The notes below the pieces were generated by a model that saw nothing but the letters and a program-made list of their open reading frames with translations, was not told the DNA's origin and did no database searches. A stretch of 64,000 bases of DNA from CAZSDP01 sp964605665 (lineage in GTDB: Bacteria > Planctomycetota > UBA8108 > UBA1146). The translations under genes were made by a program, and so were the position numbers. The DNA lies in contig CAZSDP010000008.1 of assembly GCA_964605665.1 (NCBI GenBank), positions 62,001 to 126,000 of the forward strand, written 5' to 3'. Shown here one piece after another: positions 10,001 to 19,701 of this stretch; position 1 is the first letter of the stretch; each line of letters starts with the position of its first letter.

Positions 10001-12126
10001 CCCAAGACATGACACTCTCTTCCACTCCAGGATTCTGCGGAACGGTGCCGATCTGGAACGCTCCACAGCCGGTCGACAATTGTGGAATTCAGTCGATCAC
10101 GAGTGACATTCAACCAGGCACGTTCTTCCCACTGGGAACAACGACGGTGACCTACACTGCCACCGATCTTGGCAACAACATGACCACCGCGAGTTTTGAC
10201 GTCACGGTGGAAGATACAGAGGGTCCGGTGTTCGCAAGTGTGCCGGCAGACATCGTCATCACGCTGACACCCGGCACATGTTCCGAGACGGTCAATTGGA
10301 TTCCACCTGTGGCAGCCGACCCTTGCGGCCTCTCGACCATGTTTGGGGATGTCACTCCCGGTTCAGATTTGGGTGCCGGAGTCACCACGGTGACCTACAC
10401 CGCAACCGACACGAATGGGAATGTCTCCACCGCGAGCTTTACGATCACGATCATCGATCCGGAACCTCCGACCCTTTCTGGCCTACCGAGCCCGATCACG
10501 ATTTCGAACACCCTCGATAACTGCGGGGCTTTTGTGACCTGGGTCGAACCGACTGGAAGTGACAGCTGCGGAGCCGTCACTTTGAGCTCAACTGCCGACT
10601 CGGGCAGCTTCTTCCCGGTCGGAACCACCACTGTGACCTACACCGCAACAGATATTGCTGGAAACCAAGTCTCCGCGAGTTTCGATGTCACCGTCACTGA
10701 CGACGAGCTGCCTTCGATCAGCAACTTGCCCGTTGGCGGAGTGAACGTCACAACGTCGAACAATCAATGTTCAGGAGTAGCGAACTGGGCTGACCCGATT
10801 CCCACTGACAACTGTGGTGTACAAGACATCGTGGGAACCCACTCTCCATCTTCGACATTCCCAGTGGGAACCACGGTCGTCACCTACACGGTGACCGATG
10901 TGCATGGCAACGTGGCAAGCCTCAGCTTCGACGTAAACATCATCGACGACGATGCGCCCACGATCTCGGCGCTTCCCGTGCTCTTGAGCGCAATCACAGA
11001 ACCAGGTCTTTGCGGAGCAACCGTGACTTGGGCAGCGCCCTCGACGAACGACAATTGTGGAGTCGTCAATCTGACCAGCACCCACCAGCCGGGTGATTTC
11101 TTCCCCGTCGGAAGCACGGTCGTGACCTACACCGCAACCGACCAGAGCGGCAACAACGGGACGAGGACTCTGACGATTAATGTCAGCGACAATCAGCCAC
11201 CAGTCATCACCAACGCTCCAGTAAACATCTCCGTCCTCAATGACCCAGGCTTGTGCTTTGCTACGGTCAGCTGGACCCCACCCTCCGCTACCGACAACTG
11301 CGGATTAGCGAGTTTCACATCGACACATCAGCCGGGAAGCCTCTTCTCCATCGGCCAGACCCTCGTCGCTTACTCTGCTGTTGATGACGCTGGTCAAAAC
11401 GTATCGGTGAGTTTCATCGTCGAAGTCACCGACAGCGAAAGTCCGTTCCTCTCAATTGGTGGCGATCTCAACGCCACTCCACAAGCTGGAGAGTGCGTCG
11501 CCAACCTGACGATTCCGATTGGGGTAGCAACCGACAACTGCAACGTGGTCAGCGTCACGAATGACTACACCGGTACGGGAGACGCCTCAGGAGAATTCCC
11601 GATCGGAACGACCACTGTGACCTGGACCGCAACAGATGAGCATGGGAACAACTCCACTGCAGCACAAACGATCACTGTGGACATCCCCCCGGGTTCGGAC
11701 TGCAACAACAATGGAGTCCCCGATGCTTGCGATATCGATTTGGGAACGAGCTTAGATTGCAACAGCAATGGAATCCCAGACGACTGTGATATCTCCGCTG
11801 GCGTCGGCGTCGATGCAAACGCCAATGGAGTGATCGACGCATGTGAAGCGATCTTTGTGCGAGGTGACATCAACGCGGACGGCACCCTCAACATCGCAGA
11901 CGGAATCTACCTGCTCAGTACTTTGTTTACCGCAGGCCCGAATCCGCCATGCCTTGATTCCGCTGACACCAACGACGACGGCTTACTCGACATTTCCGAT
12001 GTGATCTTTACGATTGGCTACATCTTTAGTGGTGGTCCTGCTCCAGCTGCTCCCTTCCCAGATTGCGGACTCGATCCAACTGGTGGGGACTTCTTGGACT
12101 GTGACGAGTTCGTCCCTTGTCTGTAA
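7015..12126 (+). CDS. Giant secreted beta-propeller/HYR repeat protein with dockerin-like tail (13 HYR modules)
   Basis: A 1703-residue exported protein. The start at 7015 follows GGGAGGAA; an in-frame extension to 6898 lacks such a site. The signal peptide ends near Tyr-Ser-Gln (39). Residues 40-95 hold Cys/Asp loops of the type DCNSNGIPDxCD. Residues about 100-460 are integrin-like FG-GAP blades forming a beta-propeller (FGSSVSIDGDLIAVGAPG type). After another Cys/Asp loop, thirteen HYR modules of about 81 residues (500-1555) follow, each ending in a TVTYTATDxxGN-type strand. Further Cys/Asp loops and a dockerin-like module (1613-1703) close the protein. HYR and FG-GAP domains are extracellular adhesion modules; no enzyme domain is seen. 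It is a tandem paralog of the next gene, with nearly the same N-terminal 200 residues. Confidence 0.9.
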   Translation: MISRSFNTVSQISEGMRFVSSLGLSVLFTLVMMTGAYSQCEPTTDCNSNGVLDSCDLSMGTSDDCDSNGIPDECDIALGTQLDCNLNGIPDSCEPPSPQTLMPTGGFSSAASVSISGDFAVVGSPADSSIAPNAGAAHIFRRVGTVWVEEGSELTASDAADSDLFGSSVSIDGDLIAVGAPGADIGAVTDAGAIYVFRRVAGVWTQESKLTRSAPVAEDELGSSVSANGSRILAGAPMTGAVGADTGLGLIFFHDGSSWTIEASIAPAGLQPGDHFGAALHLSSTHAFIGAPRRTAGGIAAAGEVQVVELLTGTWTLTDTLNAPTPQTGAEFGRAVAGTDESLAVGAPEQDTAAGAVHVFEKVGGTWTANQELTSPATPASRRLGTAVSISTQFLLIGESETTATTLGMTHVYARGAGSWSFDATLSEGALGDLFGEAVATDDRYGLVAAPGAPTSTLHWIDTILDCNSNGIDDDCDISSGTETDCNQNGIPDSCDGITDTTLPVITNLPADISVDNSHTLCTGIASWVEPTATDDCQIASLVADMPSGSSFPMGETTVTYTATDTTGNVATATFTVTVMDPEPPVISNLPSNITMNAAAGTCSASAFWATPTATDNCGVATFGSTLPSGSSFPLGNTPVSYIATDTSGNTTFGTFIVTILDAEDPLISGVPGNISVTAVPGTCSQVVTWTEPTTSDLCGASSLNSNVSPGTSFSVGVTTVLYTATDLAGNMTTASFTVTVLDNDAPNLVGLPNDQSINAPENACTAIANWTDPLVIDPCGGTSLSSDFASGSSFPLGMTVVTYTASDASGNTAQGSFTVTVNDVTGPTASGVPSNLSETIGAGACEATVTWVEPTFADNCGVDSIVQTHTPGQVFPFGSTTVSYTATDSSGNDTTASFEVNVVDVDGPTIANLPADIIVPNPSDACSGIANWTPPTASDPCGVASLTSSVPPGSVFPAGVTTVTYTAVDNNGNSSTASFTVTLEDSIPPTLINVPQDMTLSSTPGFCGTVPIWNAPQPVDNCGIQSITSDIQPGTFFPLGTTTVTYTATDLGNNMTTASFDVTVEDTEGPVFASVPADIVITLTPGTCSETVNWIPPVAADPCGLSTMFGDVTPGSDLGAGVTTVTYTATDTNGNVSTASFTITIIDPEPPTLSGLPSPITISNTLDNCGAFVTWVEPTGSDSCGAVTLSSTADSGSFFPVGTTTVTYTATDIAGNQVSASFDVTVTDDELPSISNLPVGGVNVTTSNNQCSGVANWADPIPTDNCGVQDIVGTHSPSSTFPVGTTVVTYTVTDVHGNVASLSFDVNIIDDDAPTISALPVLLSAITEPGLCGATVTWAAPSTNDNCGVVNLTSTHQPGDFFPVGSTVVTYTATDQSGNNGTRTLTINVSDNQPPVITNAPVNISVLNDPGLCFATVSWTPPSATDNCGLASFTSTHQPGSLFSIGQTLVAYSAVDDAGQNVSVSFIVEVTDSESPFLSIGGDLNATPQAGECVANLTIPIGVATDNCNVVSVTNDYTGTGDASGEFPIGTTTVTWTATDEHGNNSTAAQTITVDIPPGSDCNNNGVPDACDIDLGTSLDCNSNGIPDDCDISAGVGVDANANGVIDACEAIFVRGDINADGTLNIADGIYLLSTLFTAGPNPPCLDSADTNDDGLLDISDVIFTIGYIFSGGPAPAAPFPDCGLDPTGGDFLDCDEFVPCL
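8512..11679 (+). repeat. Thirteen in-frame HYR modules
   Basis: Modules of about 81 residues begin with D-x-x-x-P and a LPxxI-type strand, contain a DNCG/DPCG turn, a PxGxTxVTYTATD strand and a GN...SFxVTV strand. I counted thirteen copies. The last lacks the usual LP strand and ends in TVTWTATDEHGN, so the array decays at its C-terminal end. Confidence 0.85.
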
Positions 12127-12294
12127 CCACCTACACACGGGTTCTTTTGTGAGCGATTCAATTCCAGAGTTGGAACTGTAATCGTTCAGGGGGGGGTGAA
12201 GGACATCGGTCCTGCCCACTTTTATTGGCTCTATTCCTGACCAGACATTCCGAACTCAATGCCTCTCCGGCGTGTCTTTTTGGGAGGAGAAACG

Positions 12295-15200
12295 ATGCTC
12301 GGATCCTATCGCTGGACACTCATCCTAGCTCTGATCCTATCCTCCAACATTGGCGGCATGAGTGCGGTCTACTCCCAATGCGAGCCAACCACTGACTGCA
12401 ACAACAACGGCGTGCTCGATAGTTGTGACCTCTCTCTGGGCACCAGTGATGACTGTGATCAAAACGGGATTCCCGACGAGTGTGACATATCAGCTGGCAC
12501 TCAGATTGACTGCAACGTGAACGGTATCCCCGATAGTTGCGAACCCTCTTCACCAGCGGCATTGGTCCCGGTCGGTGGATTCGCTAGCACTGCGGGCGTT
12601 GCGCTCAGGAATCAGTATGCGGTCATTGGGTCACCAACCGATAGTACGAACGGTGCCGATGCTGGCGCTGCTCATGTATTTCGACGTGTCGGGACTCAGT
12701 GGATCCCGGATGGCGCACCACTGGTCGCATCGGACGGAGCTCCTGGAGATCGCTTTGGCACCTCGATCTCGATGGACGGTCAGCTTCTCGCAGTTGGAGC
12801 ACCTGGTGAAGATCTCGGAGCGACCACTGATGTGGGCGCCGCCTATGTCTTTCGGCGCACCCTCGATACGTGGAGTCAAATCGCCAAGATCATCCTGCCT
12901 TCCCCGATCGCTCAGGAAGAATTCGGCAGCGCCGTAAGTCTCCGAGGAAATCGACTGATCGTCGGTGCACCACAGACAGTTTCCGGCGGAACCGGGCGTG
13001 CGGTCATATACAGCTATGACGGTGTCAGCTGGTCGATCGACGCCATCCTGTCCCCTCAAAGCCTTACCACAGGGGATGCATTTGGGCGATCGGTTGCAAT
13101 CGGAGTGACTCACGCATTCATCGGGGTTCCTCTCCGCACAACGGGCGGAACTCCTGGGGCGGGAGAAGTCTATATCTATGAACTCTCAGGATCTTGGTCC
13201 CTCGCCAGCATCCTCTCCGCTGCAACTCCAGAAACGCTCGCTGAGTTTGGCTCCTCAATTTCTGGAAATGACAACACGGTCGCTATCGGTGCACCGGGAG
13301 AAAACTCTGGAACCGGGGTGGTTCATATTTTCGATAAGGTTACGGGAACTTGGATCTCGAATCTCGAATTGAACACACCGTCGGCAACCCCTTCCGGTGG
13401 TTTCGGAAGCTCCCTCGACATGGGGATCATCGGAGATCGCCTGATCGTTTCAGAGTTGGAGTCTGTTCCACTGTCGCTACCAGGCCAGGCGCATATCTTC
13501 ACGAATCAGGCCGGAACCTGGGTCTTCTCCAGTAGCCTCACCGGCGGCAATCTTGGTGAAGAGTATGGCGCAGGAGTCGCGACAGATGGCCGCTACGGGT
13601 TGATCTCCGCGGCGCTTACCGCGGAAGCGGAAGTACACTGGGTAGCCCCCGTCGAAGACTGCAACGGCAATGGGATCGACGATTTCTGCGACATCAACCT
13701 CGGCAGCGACAGCGACTGCAATACGAATTCGATCCCGGATAGTTGCGACCTTGCCAATGGGACGAGCACTGATTGCGATGGAGACTTAGTCCTGGATGAG
13801 TGCCAACTGAGCACTGCACCTGAGCTGGACTGCAACGGAAATGGACTTCTCGATAGTTGTGACTTTGCATCGGGAACTAGCCTCGACTGCAATCTGAATG
13901 GGATCCCTGACGAGTGCGACATCGCGTCCGGCCTCGAAACCGATTGCGCAGGAGACTCGATTCCAGATAGCTGCCAGGGGCTTGTCGATACCGAGGACCC
14001 CGAGTTCGTCACCGCTCCAGACAACTTCACCGTTTCAACCGACCCTGGTTTCTGTTTCGCGACAGTCAATTGGGATGTCCCCACCGCAACCGACAACTGC
14101 GGTTTTGTCACTGTGACTGGTAGTCACCTGCCCGGAACGATCTTCCCAGTTGGAACCGAAACCGTCACCTATACAGCAACCGACTCTTCAGGCAATTCGG
14201 CGACCCACACCTTCACATTCACCGTTGCCGACAATACCGGCCCAGTGATCGTGAACTTACCCACCGACTTCTCAGTACCCGCCAGCACTGGGTTTTGTTC
14301 CGGTGTGATCAGCTGGACGCCACCAACGGCAACGGACCCCTGCGGACTGATCAGTTTGACCTCGAATCTCGCGCTCGGCTCCACTCGCCCAGTCGGGCAA
14401 ACGACGATCACGTACACTGCGGTCGATGTATACGGAAACACGACTTCAGCGAGTTTCGTTGTGACCGTAGTCGACTCGCGCCCCCCTGAAATGACCGGCG
14501 TACCGAGCGATCAATCTCTGGAAGCGACGGCGGGTGGGTGCGGTGCCACGGCAACATGGAGTCCACCGACGCTGAACGACAATTGCCCCAATTCGACTCT
14601 GGTCGCTTCCCATCCTCCCGGAAGCTTCTTCCCGGTGGGGAGCACCGAGGTCACCTATACAGGGAGTGACAATTCAGGCAACTCCACTTCCGCGAGCTTC
14701 ACCATCAACGTCGTCGATACTCTGCCGCCCACGATCGCAAATCTCCCCGTCGATCACACCGTGTCGATTCCGCTGGGACTCTGCGCAACGAACGTGGTCT
14801 GGATTCCTCCGGTGATCACAGACAATTGCGGAATTGCGAGCACCTCGAGCACCCTCAATCCAGGGGCGCTTCTTTCACCAGGGATCTATCCGATCACCTA
14901 TGAAGCAACCGACGTCCATGGCAATTCGGCAGCCGCCACCTTCACCGTGAACGTGGTCGACGCGGAAGATCCGGTGCTGAGCAATCCCCCAGGGGACATT
15001 GTCATCAACCTCGCGCAAGACAGTTGTTCAACGATCGTGACTTGGACCCCACCGATCGCCAGTGACAATTGCGGACTCGCCTCCCTCGTTTCCACCGCCG
15101 CACCAGGGCAGCTGTTTCCAGCTGGCGTCCACACGGTCACCTATACGGCGACAGACGACAGCGGGAACACCGCCACCGTCAGCTTCATCGTCACCGTCGT

Positions 15201-16626
15201 CGATCCTCTACCCCCGACGATTCCAGATCTACCAGCAGGAGTCGTCACCACGACAGACCCGAATTCATGTCAGGCGACGGTCTTCTGGAATCCACCAACT
15301 GGAGTCGACAACTGCGCGATCTCGATGATCTCGAGTACCCATCAACCAGGAGACTTGTTTCCCATCGGCGACACTCTCGTCACCTACACCGTCTCCGACT
15401 CCGGAGGAAACACCGCGAGCGGCAGCTTTACGGTCACCGTCGTCGATATCGAACCACCGACGATCAGCGGTCTCCCACCGACACTCACCGCTTCCACCGA
15501 TCCAGGAAGCTGTGAAGCGTCGGTCATGTGGCCCTTCCCCGTCATCGACGACAATTGCGCCGTCGTGAGTTCGTCAGGGAGTCACTCACCTGGTGATTCG
15601 TTGCCCATCGGAACGACCTTGGTCAGCTACTCGGCAAGCGATGCGGCAGGCAATCAAACAAACGCAATCATGGAAATCACCGTCGCGGACTCCGAGCCTC
15701 CCAACATCGGACCAATTCCGGCGGACTTCGTCTTCACTCTGCCTTTCGACGACTGCACCACGACTCATTCATGGTTCCCCCCCACCGCCAGCGATAACTG
15801 CGGCATCTCCGATTTTGTTTCGAGCCATCAACTCGGTGATACGTTCCAAGCCGGCGAGACCCAGGTCACATTTACTGCGACTGATGTGAATGGGAACATC
15901 ACCGAAGAGTCTTTCCTGGTCACCGTTATCGATGCACAACCCCCGCTGCTCGAAGTTTTGCCATCCATCACGGTACCGGCTCCTCCTGGCTCCTGTAGCG
16001 CGCTCGTCGACATCCCGCTCCCACTGGTGAGCGACAATTGCGGTGTTGCCTCAGCGAGCAATGATTTAAATGGAACGATCAACGCCAGCGGTGAATTCCC
16101 GCTCGGATCGACAACGATCACTTGGACTGCAATCGACGTAAACGGAAACATCACCACCACCGTTCAGGTGATCTCCGTGGTCCCACCAGTCGGATCAGAT
16201 TGCAACAACAATGGCATTTCCGATTTTTGCGACCTGATCAAGGGAAATAGTGCCGACTGCAATCAGAATGGCGTTCCTGATGAGTGTGACCTTGCCAATG
16301 GAACGAGCCAAGATCTCGACTCGAACGGCCAGCCTGACGAATGTGAAGAGCGATTTAATCGCGGCGACATCAACGCCGACTCGAACACTGACATATCGGA
16401 CGGTGTTTCGCTACTTCTGACTCTCTTCTCTGGAGCTCCACCACCGAGTTGCCTCGACGCCGCAGATGTCAACGATGACGGGCTTCTCGACATCTCGGAT
16501 GTGATCCGCCTCATCAACTACATCTTTGGTGGAAGCGCCGCGCCCCCACCGCCATTTGGAGGCTGTGGCATCGACGACACGATGGACGACGCACTCGATT
16601 GTCAGAGTTTCCCTCCCTGTCCCTAG
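12295..16626 (+). CDS. Giant secreted beta-propeller/HYR repeat protein with dockerin-like tail (9 HYR modules)
   Basis: A 1443-residue paralog of the preceding gene. The start at 12295 has a strong site (GGGAGGAGAAACG); an upstream in-frame ATG at 12259 does not. The signal peptide ends at Tyr-Ser-Gln, as in the paralog. The order is the same: Cys/Asp loops, an FG-GAP beta-propeller, a longer run of DCNxNGxxDxCD loops (about six in the central linker, against two in the paralog), nine HYR modules (565-1297), two or three more loops and a dockerin-like module (1353-1443). The pair probably arose by tandem gene duplication followed by gain or loss of four HYR modules. The likely role is surface adhesion or matrix. 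A strong terminator follows. Confidence 0.9.
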   Translation: MLGSYRWTLILALILSSNIGGMSAVYSQCEPTTDCNNNGVLDSCDLSLGTSDDCDQNGIPDECDISAGTQIDCNVNGIPDSCEPSSPAALVPVGGFASTAGVALRNQYAVIGSPTDSTNGADAGAAHVFRRVGTQWIPDGAPLVASDGAPGDRFGTSISMDGQLLAVGAPGEDLGATTDVGAAYVFRRTLDTWSQIAKIILPSPIAQEEFGSAVSLRGNRLIVGAPQTVSGGTGRAVIYSYDGVSWSIDAILSPQSLTTGDAFGRSVAIGVTHAFIGVPLRTTGGTPGAGEVYIYELSGSWSLASILSAATPETLAEFGSSISGNDNTVAIGAPGENSGTGVVHIFDKVTGTWISNLELNTPSATPSGGFGSSLDMGIIGDRLIVSELESVPLSLPGQAHIFTNQAGTWVFSSSLTGGNLGEEYGAGVATDGRYGLISAALTAEAEVHWVAPVEDCNGNGIDDFCDINLGSDSDCNTNSIPDSCDLANGTSTDCDGDLVLDECQLSTAPELDCNGNGLLDSCDFASGTSLDCNLNGIPDECDIASGLETDCAGDSIPDSCQGLVDTEDPEFVTAPDNFTVSTDPGFCFATVNWDVPTATDNCGFVTVTGSHLPGTIFPVGTETVTYTATDSSGNSATHTFTFTVADNTGPVIVNLPTDFSVPASTGFCSGVISWTPPTATDPCGLISLTSNLALGSTRPVGQTTITYTAVDVYGNTTSASFVVTVVDSRPPEMTGVPSDQSLEATAGGCGATATWSPPTLNDNCPNSTLVASHPPGSFFPVGSTEVTYTGSDNSGNSTSASFTINVVDTLPPTIANLPVDHTVSIPLGLCATNVVWIPPVITDNCGIASTSSTLNPGALLSPGIYPITYEATDVHGNSAAATFTVNVVDAEDPVLSNPPGDIVINLAQDSCSTIVTWTPPIASDNCGLASLVSTAAPGQLFPAGVHTVTYTATDDSGNTATVSFIVTVVDPLPPTIPDLPAGVVTTTDPNSCQATVFWNPPTGVDNCAISMISSTHQPGDLFPIGDTLVTYTVSDSGGNTASGSFTVTVVDIEPPTISGLPPTLTASTDPGSCEASVMWPFPVIDDNCAVVSSSGSHSPGDSLPIGTTLVSYSASDAAGNQTNAIMEITVADSEPPNIGPIPADFVFTLPFDDCTTTHSWFPPTASDNCGISDFVSSHQLGDTFQAGETQVTFTATDVNGNITEESFLVTVIDAQPPLLEVLPSITVPAPPGSCSALVDIPLPLVSDNCGVASASNDLNGTINASGEFPLGSTTITWTAIDVNGNITTTVQVISVVPPVGSDCNNNGISDFCDLIKGNSADCNQNGVPDECDLANGTSQDLDSNGQPDECEERFNRGDINADSNTDISDGVSLLLTLFSGAPPPSCLDAADVNDDGLLDISDVIRLINYIFGGSAAPPPPFGGCGIDDTMDDALDCQSFPPCP

Positions 16627-16653
16627 ACGAAGTTTCAGCATGCCAGCAACCTT

Positions 16654-16698
16654 GAAGGGATTCGACTTCTCCGAAGTTGATCCCTTCATTTTTGTTTT
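16654..16698 (+). terminator. Rho-independent terminator after the second HYR gene
   Basis: A long hairpin of about 15 bp: arm GAAGGGAT then CGACTTC (one bulged T), loop TCC, and the complementary arm ending ATCCCTTC at 16687 (one G-T pair). It is followed by ATTTTTGTTTT. Confidence 0.85.
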
Positions 16699-16845
16699 GG
16701 GATATTTCAGGGGTGAGTTCCCTCTTCTCTGCACGAGATCATTGGACTTCGCTCGCCACCCCAGGCACCATCCACATCGGTCGGCTGTCCAAGCTCACGA
16801 GCAGACAAGAAACACGAGCCGACCATACCGCCAGAAGGGAAGACC

Positions 16846-17445
16846 ATGGTTACCGGTCGCTCAGTTATCGTTGTCATGTTTGTTCTCGGCGCCGGCCTGC
16901 TCGGCGGATACGAGATGGTCCGCCGTGCCGCAACTCCGAAACAAGCGGTGCTCGCACAAGACCGTGGTCGCGATACCGCGACCTTTGATCGGATCTATCG
17001 TTTTGCCGATGCCCAATACCACATCCGTCAAGGCCCCGGTGACAGTCTCAATCAAGGCACGGTGATCGTTTCTGAATTGACCGATGCTGGTGAAGAGATC
17101 GCCACGGCAAGCCAAGAAAGAAACGGACCTATAGACAATGTGTACATCATCGAACTCGAGCGCGCCGCTCCTCCCACGCTTGTGGTTGTGGTGAGATCCG
17201 ATGATGAAACAAATTCAACAGAGTGCCTGAGCTTTCATCGACCAGATGAATCGTGGATTACGAGCAAACTCGAACCACTTGCAGAAGAGCTCAGAGATTC
17301 ATACCTGGGAAATGACAGCTTTGAACAGCAAGGGGCCTTCCTCTATCGCAAAGTCGATCTCGCGGCGAAGAGTGAGGGCGATGATCCTTCTCGCACGAAG
17401 TTCTTTTATGACTTTAAGAACCAGCGATGGGTCTATTCGGATTGA
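16846..17445 (+). CDS. Small membrane-anchored or exported protein of unknown function
   Basis: A 199-residue protein with one N-terminal hydrophobic segment (residues 6-21) and an otherwise soluble body. The start at 16846 follows GAAGGGAAG. The central part (about 50-165) alternates beta strands with a DNVYIIELERAAPPTLVVVV stretch. This is loosely reminiscent of PliI-type periplasmic lysozyme-inhibitor folds, but the likeness is by eye only. I do not recognise it as a named family. It stands alone between a strong terminator and the cytochrome gene. Confidence 0.6.
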   Translation: MVTGRSVIVVMFVLGAGLLGGYEMVRRAATPKQAVLAQDRGRDTATFDRIYRFADAQYHIRQGPGDSLNQGTVIVSELTDAGEEIATASQERNGPIDNVYIIELERAAPPTLVVVVRSDDETNSTECLSFHRPDESWITSKLEPLAEELRDSYLGNDSFEQQGAFLYRKVDLAAKSEGDDPSRTKFFYDFKNQRWVYSD

Positions 17446-17593
17446 CCCCCTCCATCGGCAAGGCTGCGAATCCAACTTCTAAGGGTTAGAGTAGAATCGC
17501 TCCACGCAGTTCACTAGGAACTGATTTGGATCGCGCATACATATCGATGAAGCAGAATCAGGCCTTACAACCGACACTGAGACGGAGAGAAGA

Positions 17594-19561
17594 ATGCCCA
17601 GCCCGACACGCACGAGGCAATTCACAGCTTGCGTGGCATTGGCCTTCAGCCTCCTACTCTTCTGTCCAGGCCCCGTACTCAATGGGCAGAATCTCCCGAT
17701 ACCAAGCACCATTAATGACTTCTTTCAGCCCGGCACCCAGCCAAATACCATCACGGATCCGATCATCGCGGGAACCTCGTGCAACTTATGTCATGCGTTC
17801 TTCCCCGAGGAGAATTCACCCGCGGACCGTTGGTCGACGACCATCATGGCGCAAGCAAGCCGAGACCCCATCTTTCACGCCTGCTTGGCAATCGCCGAAC
17901 AAGACGCGGAGTTTGTCGGAGATCTGTGCCTTCGTTGCCACATGCCTTCAGCCTGGCTGGCGGGACGGTCCACTCCGACCAACGGAAGTGCACTCAGCGG
18001 GATCAATGATTGGGACGGCATCACCTGCAATCTCTGTCACCGGATGGTCGATCCAGTCTTCACCCCTGGACAAAGCCCCGCGGTCGACGCAGCGATCCTC
18101 AATTCCACTCCGAGTCTTCCGGTAAATCCTCACAGTGCGCAGTTCATCATCGATCCTCTCGATCGGCGAAGAGGTCCTTATCAGCTCTCTCCAGGTTTTG
18201 GTTTCCATGCCTGGTTGAGATCTCCCTTTCATCGAGAATCAGCGCTGTGTGGAACTTGCCACGACGTTTCGAATCCCTTGTTCATCCGGCAAGGTGACTC
18301 TTACATCCTGGACAACCTCGATGAACGACATCCAACTGGTGACAAGTACGACGAGTTCCCCATCGAGCGTACCTTTAGTGAATGGTTGCAGAGTTCCTTC
18401 GCTATCGCGCCCGTCGAAATGGGTGGACGATTTGGCGGGAATCAAACCGCAGTTTCAACTTGTCAAGATTGCCACATGCCCAAGACAACCGCTTCGGCGT
18501 GTAGCCTCGGGGGAGTCGTTCGTAACGATCAACCACTGCATGATTTTGCCGGGTCTCACACGTGGGTTTTGGACGCGATTCACAACCTCGATACAACAAT
18601 GCTGATTTGGGACACCCCTGCATTTATGAACCCAAATCTCATCGAGCAGACAAAGACCAGAAACATCGAAATGCTCGAAGCGGCCAGTGATCTCGAACTG
18701 ACGAAATTAGGCACAGACCTACAGGTCCGAGTGATCAACCAAACCGGACACAAACTGCCTTCGGGCTATCCGGAAGGGCGCAGAATATGGGTCAATGTTC
18801 GTTACCGCGATGAGCTCGGAGACATCATCGCGGAGTATGGTCACTATGATTTCGATACCGCGGTTCTGACGACCAATGACACAAAGGTCTATGAAGCGAA
18901 GCTCGGTCTCGACGAAGCGATGGCTGCGATGACCGGCCTACCCGCAGGGGAGAGCTTCCACTTCGCCCTCAATAACACCTGGATCAAAGACAACCGCATT
19001 CCTCCTCGCGGCTTCACCAATGCCGGATTCCAGTTCATCCAAGCTGCGCCGGTCGGCTACTCCTACCCAGATGGGCAATACTGGGACGACACGATCTACC
19101 CTATTCCAGACGGCGCCAAGACTGCAGAAGTGCGGGTGTACTACCAAACAGCATCCAAGGAGTACATCGACTTTCTTTTGAACGAAAACACCACCAACGA
19201 CCGAGGTCAAATCTTGTATGACCAGTGGGTATTGAGCGGCAAAGGACCACCGATCATCATCGATTCCCAAACGATCGAACTCGATGCCGATGATCACATC
19301 CGTGGTGACTGCAATGCCGATGGTGTTATCGATCTCTCCGACGCTCTAGGTCTTCTCGGGGCTCTCTTTGCAGGATTAGAATCCTCGACTTGTCAGAGTG
19401 CTTGCGATGGCAACGACGATGGGAAAGTGAACCTTGCCGACGGAATCTATTTGATCTGGCATGTGATGGCACTGGGGCCTGCTCCGATGAACCCATATCC
19501 TGAGTGCGGTGCAGACCCGACCTTAGACAACCTTGACTGCCTTCTCTATTCGTGTCCTTGA
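17594..19561 (+). CDS. Secreted five-heme cytochrome c with dockerin-like tail
   Basis: A 655-residue exported multiheme cytochrome. The signal peptide is residues 1-31. Five CXXCH heme-attachment motifs lie at residues 63-67, 112-116, 145-149, 219-223 and 290-294, a spacing like cytochrome c-554-type proteins. Residues about 330-560 form a beta-rich domain without heme motifs, containing NQTGHKLPSGYPEGRR, a motif seen C-terminally in other multiheme cytochromes. Residues 568-655 are the same dockerin-like module as in the neighbouring giants, with extra Cys in the first loop. The protein should carry electrons outside the inner membrane, perhaps while held on a surface scaffold; the partner is unknown. 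The start at 17594 has GGAGAGAAG upstream. Confidence 0.88.
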   Translation: MPSPTRTRQFTACVALAFSLLLFCPGPVLNGQNLPIPSTINDFFQPGTQPNTITDPIIAGTSCNLCHAFFPEENSPADRWSTTIMAQASRDPIFHACLAIAEQDAEFVGDLCLRCHMPSAWLAGRSTPTNGSALSGINDWDGITCNLCHRMVDPVFTPGQSPAVDAAILNSTPSLPVNPHSAQFIIDPLDRRRGPYQLSPGFGFHAWLRSPFHRESALCGTCHDVSNPLFIRQGDSYILDNLDERHPTGDKYDEFPIERTFSEWLQSSFAIAPVEMGGRFGGNQTAVSTCQDCHMPKTTASACSLGGVVRNDQPLHDFAGSHTWVLDAIHNLDTTMLIWDTPAFMNPNLIEQTKTRNIEMLEAASDLELTKLGTDLQVRVINQTGHKLPSGYPEGRRIWVNVRYRDELGDIIAEYGHYDFDTAVLTTNDTKVYEAKLGLDEAMAAMTGLPAGESFHFALNNTWIKDNRIPPRGFTNAGFQFIQAAPVGYSYPDGQYWDDTIYPIPDGAKTAEVRVYYQTASKEYIDFLLNENTTNDRGQILYDQWVLSGKGPPIIIDSQTIELDADDHIRGDCNADGVIDLSDALGLLGALFAGLESSTCQSACDGNDDGKVNLADGIYLIWHVMALGPAPMNPYPECGADPTLDNLDCLLYSCP

Positions 19562-19701
19562 GGGCGGAGCAAGCTCCATTTGGCGCAAAGAGAACCACTT
19601 CTTGATTTGATTCCACTTGAGAATCCTAGTGGATCAGTCCGATCACCAAGCAGATCCTGTTATCGTGAGGAGGCTTTGATCTCTCAGAGATAGGAACTGC
19701 A

